Shown one piece after another: positions 1 through 11,214 of a DNA stretch of 64,000 bases. This DNA is from Gambelia wislizenii (taxonomy: Eukaryota > Chordata > Lepidosauria > Squamata > Crotaphytidae). Positions within the stretch are counted from its first letter, which is position 1. Each line of letters opens with the position of its first letter. The position numbers and the translations under genes were made by a program. Location of the stretch: positions 80,572,492-80,636,491 of the forward strand of contig JAUMIR010000005.1 of NCBI GenBank assembly GCA_030847615.1, written 5' to 3'. The notes below the pieces were generated by a model. The model was not told the DNA's origin, searched no databases, and worked only from the letters and a program-made list of their open reading frames with translations.

Positions 1-437
1 ATGTATGTGTGAAGTTGGGATTTTTTGCCCCAGTGAGCATCACTTTACACTTCCTACCACTGAAACACATTTGGGCATTTTAATACCCCTCCCCTTAGTT
101 TGAAGAGATCCTTTCAGAGCTTTTCACAATCAATTTCTTAAACCATTGTGAATAATTTAGTGTTGCCACAAACTTCGCCAACTCATTGTTTAAACTGAAC
201 CTCAGGACAGTTGTCAACAAGTTTAAAAATACCAGTCCCAAAAAAGCTCCTCAGAGGACCAAAAATGTTTATTATCCTTCCTAGAGAAAACTGATCATTT
301 CTTCCTAATCCCTGTTTTCTGCTCTCATTTTATGACAGCTAAGTTTGTTCAGGAAACTGTGACAAAATACTACTTTATACTTTTCTGTTGTATTGCTTCA
401 CTTATACACCATGTCCTTCCCCAAATAATGGCCATGA
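1..437. other. Intergenic DNA, nothing recognised
   Basis: AT-rich unique-looking sequence downstream of the GPM6A 3' end. I see no exon, RNA gene or repeat that I can name. Confidence 0.5.
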
Positions 438-850
438 TCATAGAATCATAGAGTTGGAAGAGACCATAAGGACCATGTACTCCAAGCCCCTACCATGCAG
501 GAATATGCAATAAAAGCATTCCTGACAGATGGCCATCCAGCCTCTGTTTAGAAACCTCCAAAGAAGGAGAATCCACCACACCCCAAGGCAGTGCAGTCCA
601 CTGCCAAACAGCTCTTACTGTCAGGAAGTTCCTCCTAATGTTTAGGTGGAATCTCTTTTCCTGTAGTTTGAGCCCATTGCTCCGTGTCCTAGTCTCCGGA
701 GCAGCAGAAAAAAAGCTTGCTCCATCCTCAGTATGACATCCCTTCAAATATTTAAACATGGCTATCATGGGGTACCTCTTAACCTTTTTGTTCTCCAGGC
801 TAAATGTACCCAGCTCTCTAAGCCATTCCTCAGAGGGCATGGCTAAGTAG
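437..850 (-). repeat. CR1 LINE 3' fragment
   Basis: The plus strand starts with the reversed CR1 tail (TCATAGAATCATAGAGTTGG) and continues into the 3' end of the CR1 open frame. The minus-strand translation contains the FKYLKGCHTEDGASFFSAAPETRTRSNG-type block (cut here by several substitutions) shared with the better copy at 23701-24860. The copy is 5' truncated, as is usual for CR1, and has no intact reading frame. Confidence 0.85.
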
Positions 851-1794
851 CATCTCCTGGCCCACTCACCTGCCTCCTTTAACAACCACCAGCCGCTGTG
901 AGCAATGGAGGTCTGTTCTCCTGTTGTTTGGGGTGCATCAGACTGACATTTCCATCCCCCTCCTGGCAATGATCTCCAGTGTAACAATCAGTAACAGGAT
1001 CCCTGTCACAATCCCTGTCCATGCTGGAAGAGGAATTGCTTGACCTTCTATATGATTGATTAGTTAATCTTTAATAATGCTGCACACCAGTTTGTCTGAA
1101 ACACATTGGGCTAACTGGTCATAATGTCAAGTCCCACCAAAACTGAGTAAAAAAAAAAATAGTGTTACCGTGGCTACTCTCCAGCTCTCTGGTACAAAGG
1201 GACATCTTAGATATCATCATCATCATCATCATCATCATCTATCCACTGTATATGCAATCTGACAATTGAGTTTGTTAAGCACTCCAGGATAGATACTATC
1301 TGGATGTTTTCAGTGTTTCTGAGATCGCAATGTTATTAGTGTTCAATTTTTCAGTGACATCAAGAATTTCACTTCTTGGCCTCATTATTTACCTCAACTT
1401 TTCAGACTGTCTTCCTGAAAGTATCATTTCAGGCCATGGTCTCTGTCCTAGAGCAGACAAGGAATTCAACATCAGCCAAGGATTCTTGCCTGCCAGGGTG
1501 ACAGAAAAATCCTGAAGAGTCACCAGAAGAACATCCACATCCATCAACATTCTTAGATCGATAATTTTAATCAGTCCCCCAGTCCTCAAGAGGCTCAGTG
1601 TCCCAATAGGATTGAAGTCCACTTTAGTTTGGATTAAGGTGATTTGATTTCGAAGGTTTTATCTCACCACCCCCAATACACTATTTTAAAATACTGTATT
1701 TCATGTTATCTAGAATTCAAAGCTCTTATTAGCTAATCACAGAGGAATATCACAATGTAACATGCTGTCAGTGTCTTCTACATACACGAGTTCT
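851..1794. other. Unassigned intergenic stretch
   Basis: About 940 bases between two CR1 fragments. It holds an (ATC)9 microsatellite at 1213-1239 and an A-run near 1150. Short open frames on both strands at 1330-1622 overlap each other and match nothing I know. I assign no gene. Confidence 0.4.
1213..1239. repeat. (ATC)9 microsatellite
   Basis: Nine uninterrupted ATC units are visible directly. Confidence 0.95.
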
Positions 1795-1799
1795 TCCAA

Positions 1800-2230
1800 G
1801 CACTTAGAATCACAGAATCACAGAACAGACCACAAGGGCCATCCAGTCCAGCCCCCTGCCAATCCAGTCTCTGTTTAAAAACCTCCAAACAAGGAGACTC
1901 CACCACACTCGGAGGCAGTGCATTCCACTGCCAAATAGCTCTCACTGTCAGGAAGTTCTTCCTACTGTTTAGGTGGAATCTCTTTTCCTGTAGTATGAGT
2001 CCATTGCTCCATGTCCTAGTCTGTGGAGCAGCAGAAAACAAGCTTGCCCCATCCTCAGTATGACATCATATATTTAAACAACCTTCTCTTCCCCAGGCTA
2101 AACGTACCCAGCTCCCTATGCCGCTCATCATATGGCATGGCTTCCAGACCTCCCACCATTTTGGTCACCCTCCTCTGGTCACCCTTGTCAATTAACGCCA
2201 GCCAAAGTCTTTCAATTAGCAGATTTTTAC
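1800..2230 (-). repeat. CR1 LINE 3' fragment
   Basis: A second CR1 3' end in the same orientation as the one at 437-850. It shows the same reversed tail (AGAATCACAGAATCACAG), the same 'precious cysteine-free' C-terminal coding block with SAAPQTRTWSNG, and internal substitutions and small deletions, so it is a decayed 5'-truncated copy. Confidence 0.85.
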
Positions 2231-3065
2231 ACCTTTTCCCATTAAAGGCAATTAAAAAAAAACAAATGAAAGAGAACTGAAGCCAATTAAAACTCCAGGT
2301 TAGAGTAATTACAGGGCTCAATCTTTGCACACACCAAGGGCTTTTGATTCGATGAACCTATAACCACATCCTGACTCCTTCCAGAACACCCCGATATTGC
2401 TACCAGTTCTGCTACTTCTATGAATTTCTCTTTGGACATACTAGAAGTCTTTGGGGTGGATGGGCCACTGTGCCTATGCATCTCCTCTCTCTTGGTGGAG
2501 GGACTCTTTTGTTCCACCTGAACCCCTCCCAAGTTAGGATTGTTTGCTTATGCATTATCTAAATCTCTTTTGTGATCACTGAATCCCATTTTGCTTTAAT
2601 GGCTACTGCAGGTATCTCAGTACATTCTGTTTCTGAACTTACCAGTGCTATATTGGGATACTTTGGGGAGTCTCAAAGACTTTGTTCAGTGCTCAAATCA
2701 AGCTGCATACTGTATGTGTATGGTGGGGTGACAGCAATGTAAGACTTGGGTCAAAATCTGGCCCCATAGTGGGCCCACAAAATGCCAAAAGGAGAAATAA
2801 CTGCCCACGCTTTCAATTCAGATTATGAAGTACCTGTCAGAATTCTGAATATGTCCTGCTGAAGAAAATGTGAAGAATTCTAGCAGGAAGGGGAATTGTA
2901 ATTGACAGTTAGGGTTTCAGTTGCAAAAGATAGCACTTACACTATAGACACTGGGCAGATGCAGTCACAGTTCACAGAAAAATAAATACCTCAAAGTATG
3001 TAAAGGTGTTTTGCATAGCTCTTTGTCAAAGCTACAAAAAGTTGGGGGATGCAGGGACAACACAA
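2231..3065. other. Unassigned intergenic stretch
   Basis: No repeat or exon that I can name. The short minus-strand frames here lack any known domain. Confidence 0.4.
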
Positions 3066-3069
3066 TCTA

Positions 3070-3212
3070 GTTATGAGACTCCCTAGCTCTGTCGGGGATG
3101 CTTTGATCGTGATTTCCTGCGTGGCAGGGGGTTGGACTGGATGGCCCTCGTGGTCTCTTCCAACTCTGCAATTCTATGATTCTATTCTATGATTCTATGA
3201 TTCATCTCAAAA
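3070..3212 (+). repeat. CR1 LINE 3' tail
   Basis: Short CR1 3' terminus: the GGCAGGGGGTTGGACTGGAT block followed by the ATTCTATG tail repeated about three times. Nearly the same 100-bp tail occurs at 37247-37342. Confidence 0.9.
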
Positions 3213-3865
3213 CTAGTGCCCTGGAATTCTGTGATATCAGATCTCTTTGAAACACAGTAAGGTTTTCTGGGGAATATGTGTAACAAGTTGTTCCTGACAT
3301 TAAAATGAATCAGGAAATTCTTGCTTGCATTGGGAATAATATATGCTTATTAAGGTTCCAGCACCTTTTTAATATAATGTTGATGGGCTCAGTAATAGCC
3401 CATTATACCACAAAATCACAAATGTGGGCCTTTTCAGTTGTGACACCCAACCACTGTAACGTTCTCAGCCATGTGGTTTGAGAATTGGAGATTGTGTTCA
3501 GTTTTAAATGCCAGCTCTAAACACACTTGATTATGTTGTTTATCTGAAGCTGACAGTAATAGTGGCTGTTCATTCATTACATTTGTATTCTTTACACATT
3601 TATTATTTTAAAAACTCTTCAGAAACTTCTATACAGATTATATATCATACTAGATATGAATTTTAATGTTACTTAGAAATGTTACTATATCAAGTGGCAT
3701 GCAAGTACTATACATGAATGAATGATATATAATATCATTATGAGAACAATCAAAGCAGGAAATGCTTTTCTGGAAAAAAAGAACTCAGTAAAAAAAATCC
3801 ATTGAAATTTTCAAGAAATTGATGTTTTATAAGAAAGGGAAAAAGAAAACACAGACAACTAATAA
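3213..3865. other. Intergenic DNA just downstream of GPM6A
   Basis: AT-rich sequence past the inferred GPM6A cleavage site, with no feature that I can name. Confidence 0.4.
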
Positions 3866-3869
3866 GTAC

Positions 3870-5910
3870 ACAAAGTACACAAGTGTATTTATTACATTTT
3901 TGCAAGCACTTGGTTCTACATTTCAAAAACGCCACCATCAAGCTGTTGGCACATTTATGTACAAAACAGATTAATTGTAATGCCTGCTACAAAGCATTCT
4001 TTGTGAAAATACAAACTCTAATACCAGAGAAAAGCCAAAAGCATCAACATCATTACATGATTTTAAAAGACACTGTTTTAAAAATCATCACAAACTCTTT
4101 TTAAGACACAAAACTGAAACACTACAATATAGAATTGAAAGAGGTTCATAATACTTTTTGCAGAAGGTAAATACTGGTACTGCACATTATCAGAAAATGT
4201 TGATTCCGTAAGACAGTAAAGTGTAAAAAATAAAATTTAAAAAATAATAATAAAAACAAAAAAAATCAACTAATACTACTTGATGCATAAACATGCCACA
4301 AGTAACTATATTATTACCCTCTACATACTACAAGAACTGGTAAAAATTACTGATGATGCATGACTAGTAATAGTAGAAAGAAGAGTTTTACTCAAGAACT
4401 TTTATTAGAAATGCACTTACACTCAGAGAGAATTCACAATGGTCCAATAAGTGCACAAAACTAGCTAGGATTTTTTTTTAACACTGACAAAAATGTCTTG
4501 TCAGGATACATCACTTTAAAAGACTTTATAGCATTCTTGTAGCATTAGAAATAGGCAAAAAAATAAAAATTAAAAAACCACCAATTTTGGTCCAATAATA
4601 CTGATTTTTTTCCTTTTTGTATGATTTTTGTGTATTTTTTTTTAAATACAGGTACTTCTTTCAGATTAACATGACTGACTTTTCTCTTAATATTTTCTTA
4701 CTCAAAATAAAGGTTCAAATATATTACTAACACTTCCAAACAATAGCTCCAGTAGCAGCCATTAACTTCACTTTAACATAATACAGGTAAACCGGTATGT
4801 GTGTAGGAAAGCTACAAGCCAAGCTATTACATTTATGGAAGCCTCCTTATATATATCACATACAGTATATGTATAATTCAGACAGGTGCAATCCACTTAA
4901 ATTTTTAAAGCAGGTAAAAAGACTTCTGATTCTTAAAGGTTGCTGTATTATAGATATATCACTTTCATAAATGTAGCTAAGCAGCAAATGCTCACATCAG
5001 CACATGAACAGCTCCAATGTAGCATAACCATTGTGGAATTACAGCGATCATTCTGCAGCAACATACGCATAGCTCTATGTAACATTTGTCTATACACTGC
5101 AACTCTTGAAAGGAAACCTTGGCATCATAACGCTTTGAAGACAAATGGCCATGCACTGACAAGCACCACAGCGGGCATGCTCACAATATAAACAGCAGAA
5201 ATAGTCACCAATGAAACTTTAAAAGAGAGAATACTCCGTTCAGTACATCAAGAATCATACAATGTTAACAAAGATAAGAAGCACTTTTTTTTTTTTTGTA
5301 TTTTACCTACTCTTACAAATTTAGAAATTGCACCTTTGATTGTTTTAAAATGTTCTCAGGACCTTCCATCAAGATGCTCACTGGTCCATCTGGCAAGATT
5401 TCCAAATCTGAAGGAATGTCAAGCGGTGTGCCTCCTCAAGAAATCGTACATGGTGTACAAGTGGTCCCTTTGAAGTATACCTGTAGTTAAAGTACTTACC
5501 AAACCAAAACTAAAAAGTATAAAAAGCTATTATTTCCTTTTCAAAAACATATAAGAAACAATGCAAAAAGGTGTTATGCATAACACATACAAAGTGATTT
5601 TTTTTAAAAAAAAAATCAAACACATCTCCGTATTTGACAATAGTTAGTATTCTTGATCTAACCAAAAATAAATCACTTTAGGGTTGGGAAAAAAAGGCTG
5701 TTCCCGGAGCTTTGTAGTAGAGACTGATCACACAAGCTAGTAACTAATTAGGAAACCAAGTGCTGGACAACCAAGAATTGTACAGGGGTGATTTACAAGT
5801 CACCCGTAACTATCTTTTGTGAGAAGCACTTTTGATTTTAAATGGAAAGATGGATGGCCTTTAGTTAAACAACAAAGCATTCAATGGTAGAAAGTAAGAC
5901 AAGGTATTTC
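3870..5910 (-). other. GPM6A: GPM6A 3' untranslated region
   Basis: About 2.0 kb, AT-rich and free of recognisable transposons, between the GPM6A stop codon and an AATAAA signal. The absence of repeats contrasts with the introns and fits a constrained 3'UTR. On the minus strand it contains a TGTACATA octamer (3956-3963), which matches the Pumilio-binding consensus TGTANATA. The exact cleavage site is inferred to lie 15-25 bases past the signal, where a GT-rich stretch follows. Confidence 0.75.
3888..3893 (-). terminator. GPM6A: Poly(A) signal of GPM6A
   Basis: AATAAA on the minus strand (TTTATT on plus), followed within 20-50 bases by GT-rich sequence (TTGTGTACTTTGTGTAC), the usual downstream element. 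Other AATAAA-like hexamers occur in this AT-rich UTR, so earlier alternative sites are possible. Confidence 0.6.
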
Positions 5911-6063
5911 TTATGTGTATGCATTGAGTCGCTCTTTCGAGCGGGTAGAATGAATGTCGTGAAGCTCTTGTTCCTCCTTTGACTTAATATCCTCATACTT
6001 CTGCATTCTGCAGGCATCTTTCACGTAGGCCCAGTTGGCAGACAAAACCATAAGGTAATGAAC
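5911..6063 (-). CDS. GPM6A: GPM6A terminal coding exon (exon 7)
   Basis: This exon encodes human-equivalent residues 229-278 and the TAA stop (5911-5913). It opens with VHYLMVLSANWAYVKDA, the end of the fourth transmembrane helix and the start of the cytoplasmic tail. The tail is charged and ends SKERLNAYT, the M6-a C-terminus; PLP1 and GPM6B end differently. The tail carries DIKSKEEQELHDIHSTRSK, with the serine/threonine sites expected of M6-a. The acceptor is a pyrimidine tract plus TTAG on the minus strand, and the exon starts in phase 0. The length (153 bases, 50 codons plus stop) agrees with a 278-residue protein. The 3'UTR continues to about 3870. Confidence 0.97.
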   Translation of the reverse strand, partial: VHYLMVLSANWAYVKDACRMQKYEDIKSKEEQELHDIHSTRSKERLNAYT

Positions 6064-6632
6064 CTAAGGGAAAGGGGAAAGAAAGAGATGTGATGACACT
6101 CAATCACGTTTATTATGTGCCACATTTGATTACACCAACTTGGATTCCCTTGGAAGCTGTGACATGTCCAAGCCCTTTCCAAAAAAAGGAAGGAACAACA
6201 ATGTTATTTGCTGAACAGTTCAAGACATAAGATAACGCAGAACCACTTCCTCTGTTTTTGTTGTTGTTATTGCAAATGCCTGTTTTCTTTCATTTGAAAC
6301 TCATTGCAAAGGCAGAGGGCAGCTGCAGCAAGAGCCAGCATGTCAGAACAGGCTCCTGCAGTCACACGGGCCCAATCTGTTTCCCCCCCGGCTGGAACAG
6401 ATTTATACAGGTATTATTTTTAAGTGTTTAATCAGACCCAACCCCATAATTGCCCCCGGAGACATGAGGAACACAGTGCTCCAAGATGAGGGGAAGATGG
6501 GGTAAACTGCTTATGTAGACAAGCCCTATGAGGAACTCTCCTTGTCTGTATTTTCAGTAAATTATGTATAATAATCTAGAATTGTTGCTGTTCTTATGTC
6601 TCTTCAAGTCAAATTGAACATATTGGAATCCT

Positions 6633-6876
6633 GTTGTTGTTGTTGTTGTTGTGTCTTCAAGCCACCTCTGACTTATGGTGACCCTAAGGTGAGCCTATCA
6701 TGGGGTTTTCTCAGCAGAATTTGTTCAGAGGAGGTTTGTCATTGCCTTTCTCTGTGGCTGAGAGAGTGTAACTTGCCCACAGCCACCCAGTGGGTTTCCA
6801 TGGTTGAGCAGTCATTCAAACCCTGGTCTCCACTGTCCTAGTCCAACACTCAAACGATTGCACCATGCTGGCTCTT
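6633..6876 (-). repeat. tRNA-derived SINE, full length
   Basis: Read on the minus strand, it starts GAGCCAGCATGGTGCAAT, has a B-box-like GGTTTGAATGAC region, the body containing CTTGGGC-like and CCTCTGAACAAAT blocks, then TCGCCATAAGTC-like sequence and a (CAA)n tail (plus-strand GTTGTTGTTG). The same architecture in the other direction is at 61513-61737. This is the common squamate tRNA-derived SINE type. The Pol III boxes are decayed. Confidence 0.8.
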
Positions 6877-7155
6877 AATCCAAAGTTATTTTTATGGTAT
6901 CTACAGGAACCTTTAAACTCATCCCTTACCTTTTTCATTACGTCCTTCTGCCTTATGGAGAACCATTATTAAGAGAATACTCATATCTAATAAAAGGAAA
7001 GGTAATAACTGCAACAAGGTTTCTTCTTTGAACCAGTTTGGTTTCCCATTTGTATATTTAGCTCATTTCTCCCTTCATACAATCTTGTTTGGTATCAACA
7101 TCAACTCACTTCAGCCAGCTTCAACTTGGCCAGCCTAGGCATCTGCTTTCTTTGT

Positions 7156-7448
7156 GGGACTTACCACACTCCAAGGAAAAGTGGCAAAGCAACAGGAACA
7201 TTCTGTATTCTGTGCTGCCTTAGTGCACAACTTCAATGTTCTTTTGTTCTAGTCCTGTGGGGGACCGAGGTAAAACTGTGTCATTTTGCAGAAAAATTAA
7301 TTTGCAAAATGACACGGTGTTACTTCGGTCCCTCACGGGACCAGAACAAAAGAACACCGGAAAAATGCCAACGCCATGCAGTAAGGCAGCAGGAAAGACT
7401 AAATGTTCCTGCTGCTTTGCCACTTTTCTTCAGTGTGTGGTAAGGCCC
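7156..7448. mobile_element. Long palindromic (foldback) element
   Basis: A nearly perfect inverted repeat of about 293 bases with arms of about 140 bases and a short AT-rich centre near 7300. Outer ends are GGGACTTACCACAC on the left and GTGTGTGGTAAGGCCC on the right. Matching inner blocks include AAAGTGGCAAAGC with GCTTTGCCACTTTT, and TCATTTTGCA with TGCAAAATGA. It is probably a MITE-type non-autonomous DNA transposon. I could not settle the target duplication or superfamily. Confidence 0.8.
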
Positions 7449-8639
7449 TATGATTTTAACTGAATTATTGCAAGTCCCACCTAACAGACTGAATCTCAGG
7501 ATTCAAAGCAGTGAGTACATTTTCCAGGCAATGTTCAGTCTGTTGAGTCCATACAATGCAATTTTACTTAAGTTTGAAAATAATGTCTTGCCATGTGAAA
7601 TCTTTGAACCCCTCTATATTCAATGTGGTGGTGTTCTAGATTTTCAAAATCAGAATAAAATTGATTGCTACAGCCAATAGAAGCAAATAAGCACAAAGGC
7701 ATTAAATCCACTTTTTAGCCCCAGCTTGTGTAACTTACCAAGTTCCCATTGATTCAATGGGTCAATTTTAGTTAGGACTAGCAATTAGATTTAGGTGAAA
7801 GACTGTGTGAGCAAAGAAGGCTGCAAATGACACAGAGAAGGAGCAGTCACCAAAGGCACCAACAGATGCTGGAAGCAACACATGAATGTTTGGCAAGGTA
7901 ATTGTTTTGGAGTTCTGTTTCAAATTCAATATGGAAATGTCCCAGCCACAGTCCTGCTGTTTCCTGTTTTTTTCACATTCCTTATCACTCCTCACACCTG
8001 CATCAATCCACTTTCTCCCTCCTGCTCAGGAGCAGCTGAAACAGTGCAAAGCCATTTTAAAATCATGCTTTTGTTGTCAACTACATTGATCCTGTGTACA
8101 CCTAGTTTCATGAAGAAAAGTAGCACTTCACAAGACAGCTGGATGGTCACTGTACCATGAAGAATTATTCTCCCACCCTGCCCTAATAAGACCTAGTCTG
8201 AAAATAGCAGACAATTACGGGCAAGAGAAAGATTACCCCTTTTCTTGTAAGTCAGAGGTCTCAAGTTTGGGGTCTTTTTCTTCCATCTGTAACCATTTCA
8301 CTGGACAACACCATTACTAAAGGAATCCTGTGTAATTGAATTTTACACTTTTATGAGCCAATTGCCCTGAAGCTTAGTGTGTCATGCTGAGGCTTACTGG
8401 ATGGGAGAAGGGGAAGCTTCTATAGCTTGTCACAGGCTGAAGAAGTTTTTAAAACATGTTCTGAGTACAGATGTGCACAAGGTAAGGACAAAACAAGAAA
8501 AAAAAATCCTTTCTGATTGTTCGCAAAGTGTGGTTTCCTGAATTTGTGATACTGGCTTCTCTCTTCTTAGACAACTGAACTTGAATCTGATTTACCTTCT
8601 ATGGGATTCTTCCTATAATGTAGCAAAGCCTAGAAAAGT

Positions 8640-8755
8640 TACTTATTTGGATTACAACTCCCAGTTTTCCCCAGCTCACATGGGCCCTGGTTATTATGAC
8701 TGGGTAATTCTGGATACTGTAGTCCAAAAAGTAGTTTTTCTAAACCATGAGGGCT
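8640..8755. repeat. Short palindromic element, decayed
   Basis: TTGGATTACAACTCCCAG on the left pairs imperfectly with CTGTAGTCCAAAAA on the right. Similar diverged sequence occurs at 10708-10795, 28265-28350 and 61090-61145, so this is a dispersed MITE-like repeat. Confidence 0.5.
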
Positions 8756-8883
8756 TAGAGGCTTAATGAGGGAAGTAGAGAAGAAATTAATTACTATGAC
8801 ACTTGATTTTATTTTTTTTTGTAAAAAATATGTTTGTCAAAATGTGCATATTCACTGTGGGGAACTGTTCATCAAATGGGTGA

Positions 8884-8888
<5 letters not shown>

Positions 8889-8930
<42 letters not shown>
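8889..8930. repeat. (CT)21 microsatellite
   Basis: Twenty-one uninterrupted CT units. It creates long Leu-Ser and Arg-Glu open frames on the two strands, which are not genes. Confidence 0.98.
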
Positions 8931-8932
<2 letters not shown>

Positions 8933-9230
8933 CTTTTCTTCGCACATGAAGATTCAGAAAGGACTCATCCCACACTTTCTGCAAGCGCGCTGATGACTGA
9001 AAAGGCCAATCCAAGATAAACATGTCCGGTTGCAGAAAGCACAGCAGAAGGTCTCCTTGGGTGATGATTCCGGGTTGTGATTCTTTCTGCATTGTCATTT
9101 CTCCTTCAAGCCTGTGCAATGGATTTTTCTGGTGGAGCGCAGCGTGCACAGAACTGGCCTCACCCTTTAAACCAAAGGTTCATCTGCTGTGGCCTTGCAA
9201 GCATGAACGGTAGCAGCGAGGTCCTCGGGT

Positions 9231-9370
9231 CGTAGGTTTGATTAGAGTTTCCTTCTCTTAGATGGCTGACCTTATAGGGTTGGACGAGCACCATCTGCCT
9301 GGGTTTGGGATTAGAGTTTTCCTTCTCCAAGGATGGTTGCCATAAGGCAAGAGAGCCCATCCTGCCCTTT
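9231..9370. repeat. Tandem duplication, unit about 70 bp
   Basis: GATTAGAGTTTCCTTCTC at 9240 recurs as GATTAGAGTTTTCCTTCTC at 9309, each followed by a related block (AGATGGCTGACC and GGATGGTTGCC, then CACCATCTGCCT and GCCCATCCTGCC). Two diverged head-to-tail copies are visible. Confidence 0.65.
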
Positions 9371-11148
9371 GACACTCTTTGTCAGTACAGAACCAAAAGA
9401 TGTACATTTGCTTTTCTTTTTAAAGCCCTGTTCACTAATTCTACTTGGACAGAAGTAAGCAGCATGACCCAAGCACTGGAAGCACAGCAGCTGTGCTGCT
9501 CTTGATCCTATTGAATGAAACTCTGTAAGTTTACCTACCAAGGTGACATGAACACATAGTCGGGAGTCCGTCTGATACACTCTCCCAAGTTCTTGTGTGT
9601 GGTGTCAGCCTAACTGTCCCCAGTTATATAGGACTGGGAGTAGGGAGATTATAGGAGGGTGAGAAAATTTCCTTAAGCTTGTTCAGATGAGCTCAGTCGA
9701 GTTACCTTGCTTAAAAGGCTTAGGCATTAGCTCACAGACTGAAGCCATAACCATCAGATTTAAGGGACCTTTGTACAGTTGCTTCTAGTCCCCCAATACT
9801 TGAACAACAAAAAATTAGAGAAATTTCCAGAATGGTACTCAAAAACACATTGGAAAATAGAGGACCTGTTTAAAAAGAATGAATACCAAACTGAAGTACG
9901 GTACTTATATAGTTTTGCCTTAGCTCCAGGGTGCATTATACCCAGTTTCAAATATAGGAGGACAAATTATCATGGATTCTCTGAAGTCCATAATGATCTC
10001 TTTTAATCATTATAGTCTTAGCACAGATTATAAGGTACTACTTCCCTCATTCAATGCTTTAATTGTAATTTTTTTAATGCACACTTTGAAAATTATTCAC
10101 AATTTGAAAGTTCTTATGCTTATGGCTACAAGTATTTCCCTGTGCCTAGCTAGCTTTAGAGACCTAAGAATACACCTTGATAAATTAATGAGTGAAAATG
10201 TTGTTTTATATTTTAAATCTTATGACAATGGCTGTTCTGGCTATACAGTCTTATTGACCAGGCTGCTTTGGGGAGAGCCAAGAGTATGAATTAAATATAA
10301 GAAATCACAAACAAGAAGCATTTACACAGCACTTTTAAAATATGAGCCCCTTTAAAGAATTAATTAATCATTCTTCCAGTCTGCAGAGGTAGCAAATAAA
10401 GTGTGGAGACTGAGCAAGCAAGATTAATGTGTATTCCAAAGCTCCGGCTTCAAGCCCAACCAACCATGTCACTGTCTGTTTGCTGCCTAAACAATGCCTG
10501 AGACACATCCAACAACTACAGAACAGGAAGACAACGGTTTTTGACATGAGGACACAGTAAACCCAGTCTTATTACCATGGTAACTAAAAATGAGGACATG
10601 TTCAGATTTATGTAAAACATACAAGAGCTTTATGAATATTCTTACATAAATGAAAGATAGTACAAGAGCTGTGGGATGGGGGAAGAACATGTTTTAGTCC
10701 AGAGCTTAAAAAGATTATTTCTTGAACTATAGCCTTCAGAATCCTGCAGCTAGCATACCCATGGAAGGAGTTGAAGTCCAAAAAGGGCAACATTTTCATG
10801 TTCTGATAATTCATATATATATAATGTAGTGCACGGGCTGCTTTTTAGCTGTGTGGATAAAATGAGGAGACATACATGCCATTCTAAACTCCACCAAAAG
10901 GTGTGTGTGTATGCACACACACACTCATAATGAGGGCATTTTTCCTTTCCTCTCTTAAAATAATAAATTCAGGACACAAAAGTGTTCTTTATTATTAAAT
11001 TTTGTTTATTACCATCTTTACGCAAGTGAAAGGTAGCAAGCGAGCATTTAATACAGGGGCAGTAGGGACAATCATTTCACACAAACACATTCATTATTCC
11101 AGTGTTCAATATGATTTTCACCACAAGGCAATGGTTTCTAAATCTTAC

Positions 11149-11214
11149 CATAGCAATGACTGCTGCTCCAGCCCCAGCAAGTGCCACAATAAACAAATGG
11201 AAGGTCATGTTCAG
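11149..11214 (-). CDS. GPM6A: GPM6A coding exon 6
   Basis: Sixty-six bases encoding 22 residues (207-228), from LNMTFHLFIVAL through AGAGAAVIAM. This is the start of transmembrane helix 4. The small-residue run AGAGAA is typical of the proteolipid family. NMT is an N-glycosylation sequon just before the membrane. The exon is phase 0 at both ends, with acceptor TTTTTGCAG and donor GTAAGA on the minus strand. The length equals the 66-base exon seen throughout the PLP/DM20/M6 family. Confidence 0.96.

Larger units (their letters stand above)
6064..11148 (-). other. GPM6A: GPM6A intron 6
   Basis: A GT-AG intron of 5085 bases. It holds a tRNA-type SINE (6633-6876), a long palindrome (7156-7448), a short palindromic element (8640-8755), a (CT)21 run and a 70-bp tandem duplication (9231-9370). 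Part of 7740-7800 resembles a short dispersed repeat containing TCAATGGGTC. In 9640-11140 I recognise only a diverged piece of a short element near 10708-10795 and a small GTGTGTGTATGCACACAC palindrome near 10903. Confidence 0.8.

Noticed and set aside
7126..7463. Four open frames on both strands
   Set aside because: By-products of the palindromic element; the translations mirror one another.
8766..9149. 120-codon minus frame rich in Arg-Glu and plus frames rich in Leu-Ser
   Set aside because: Created by the (CT)21 run.
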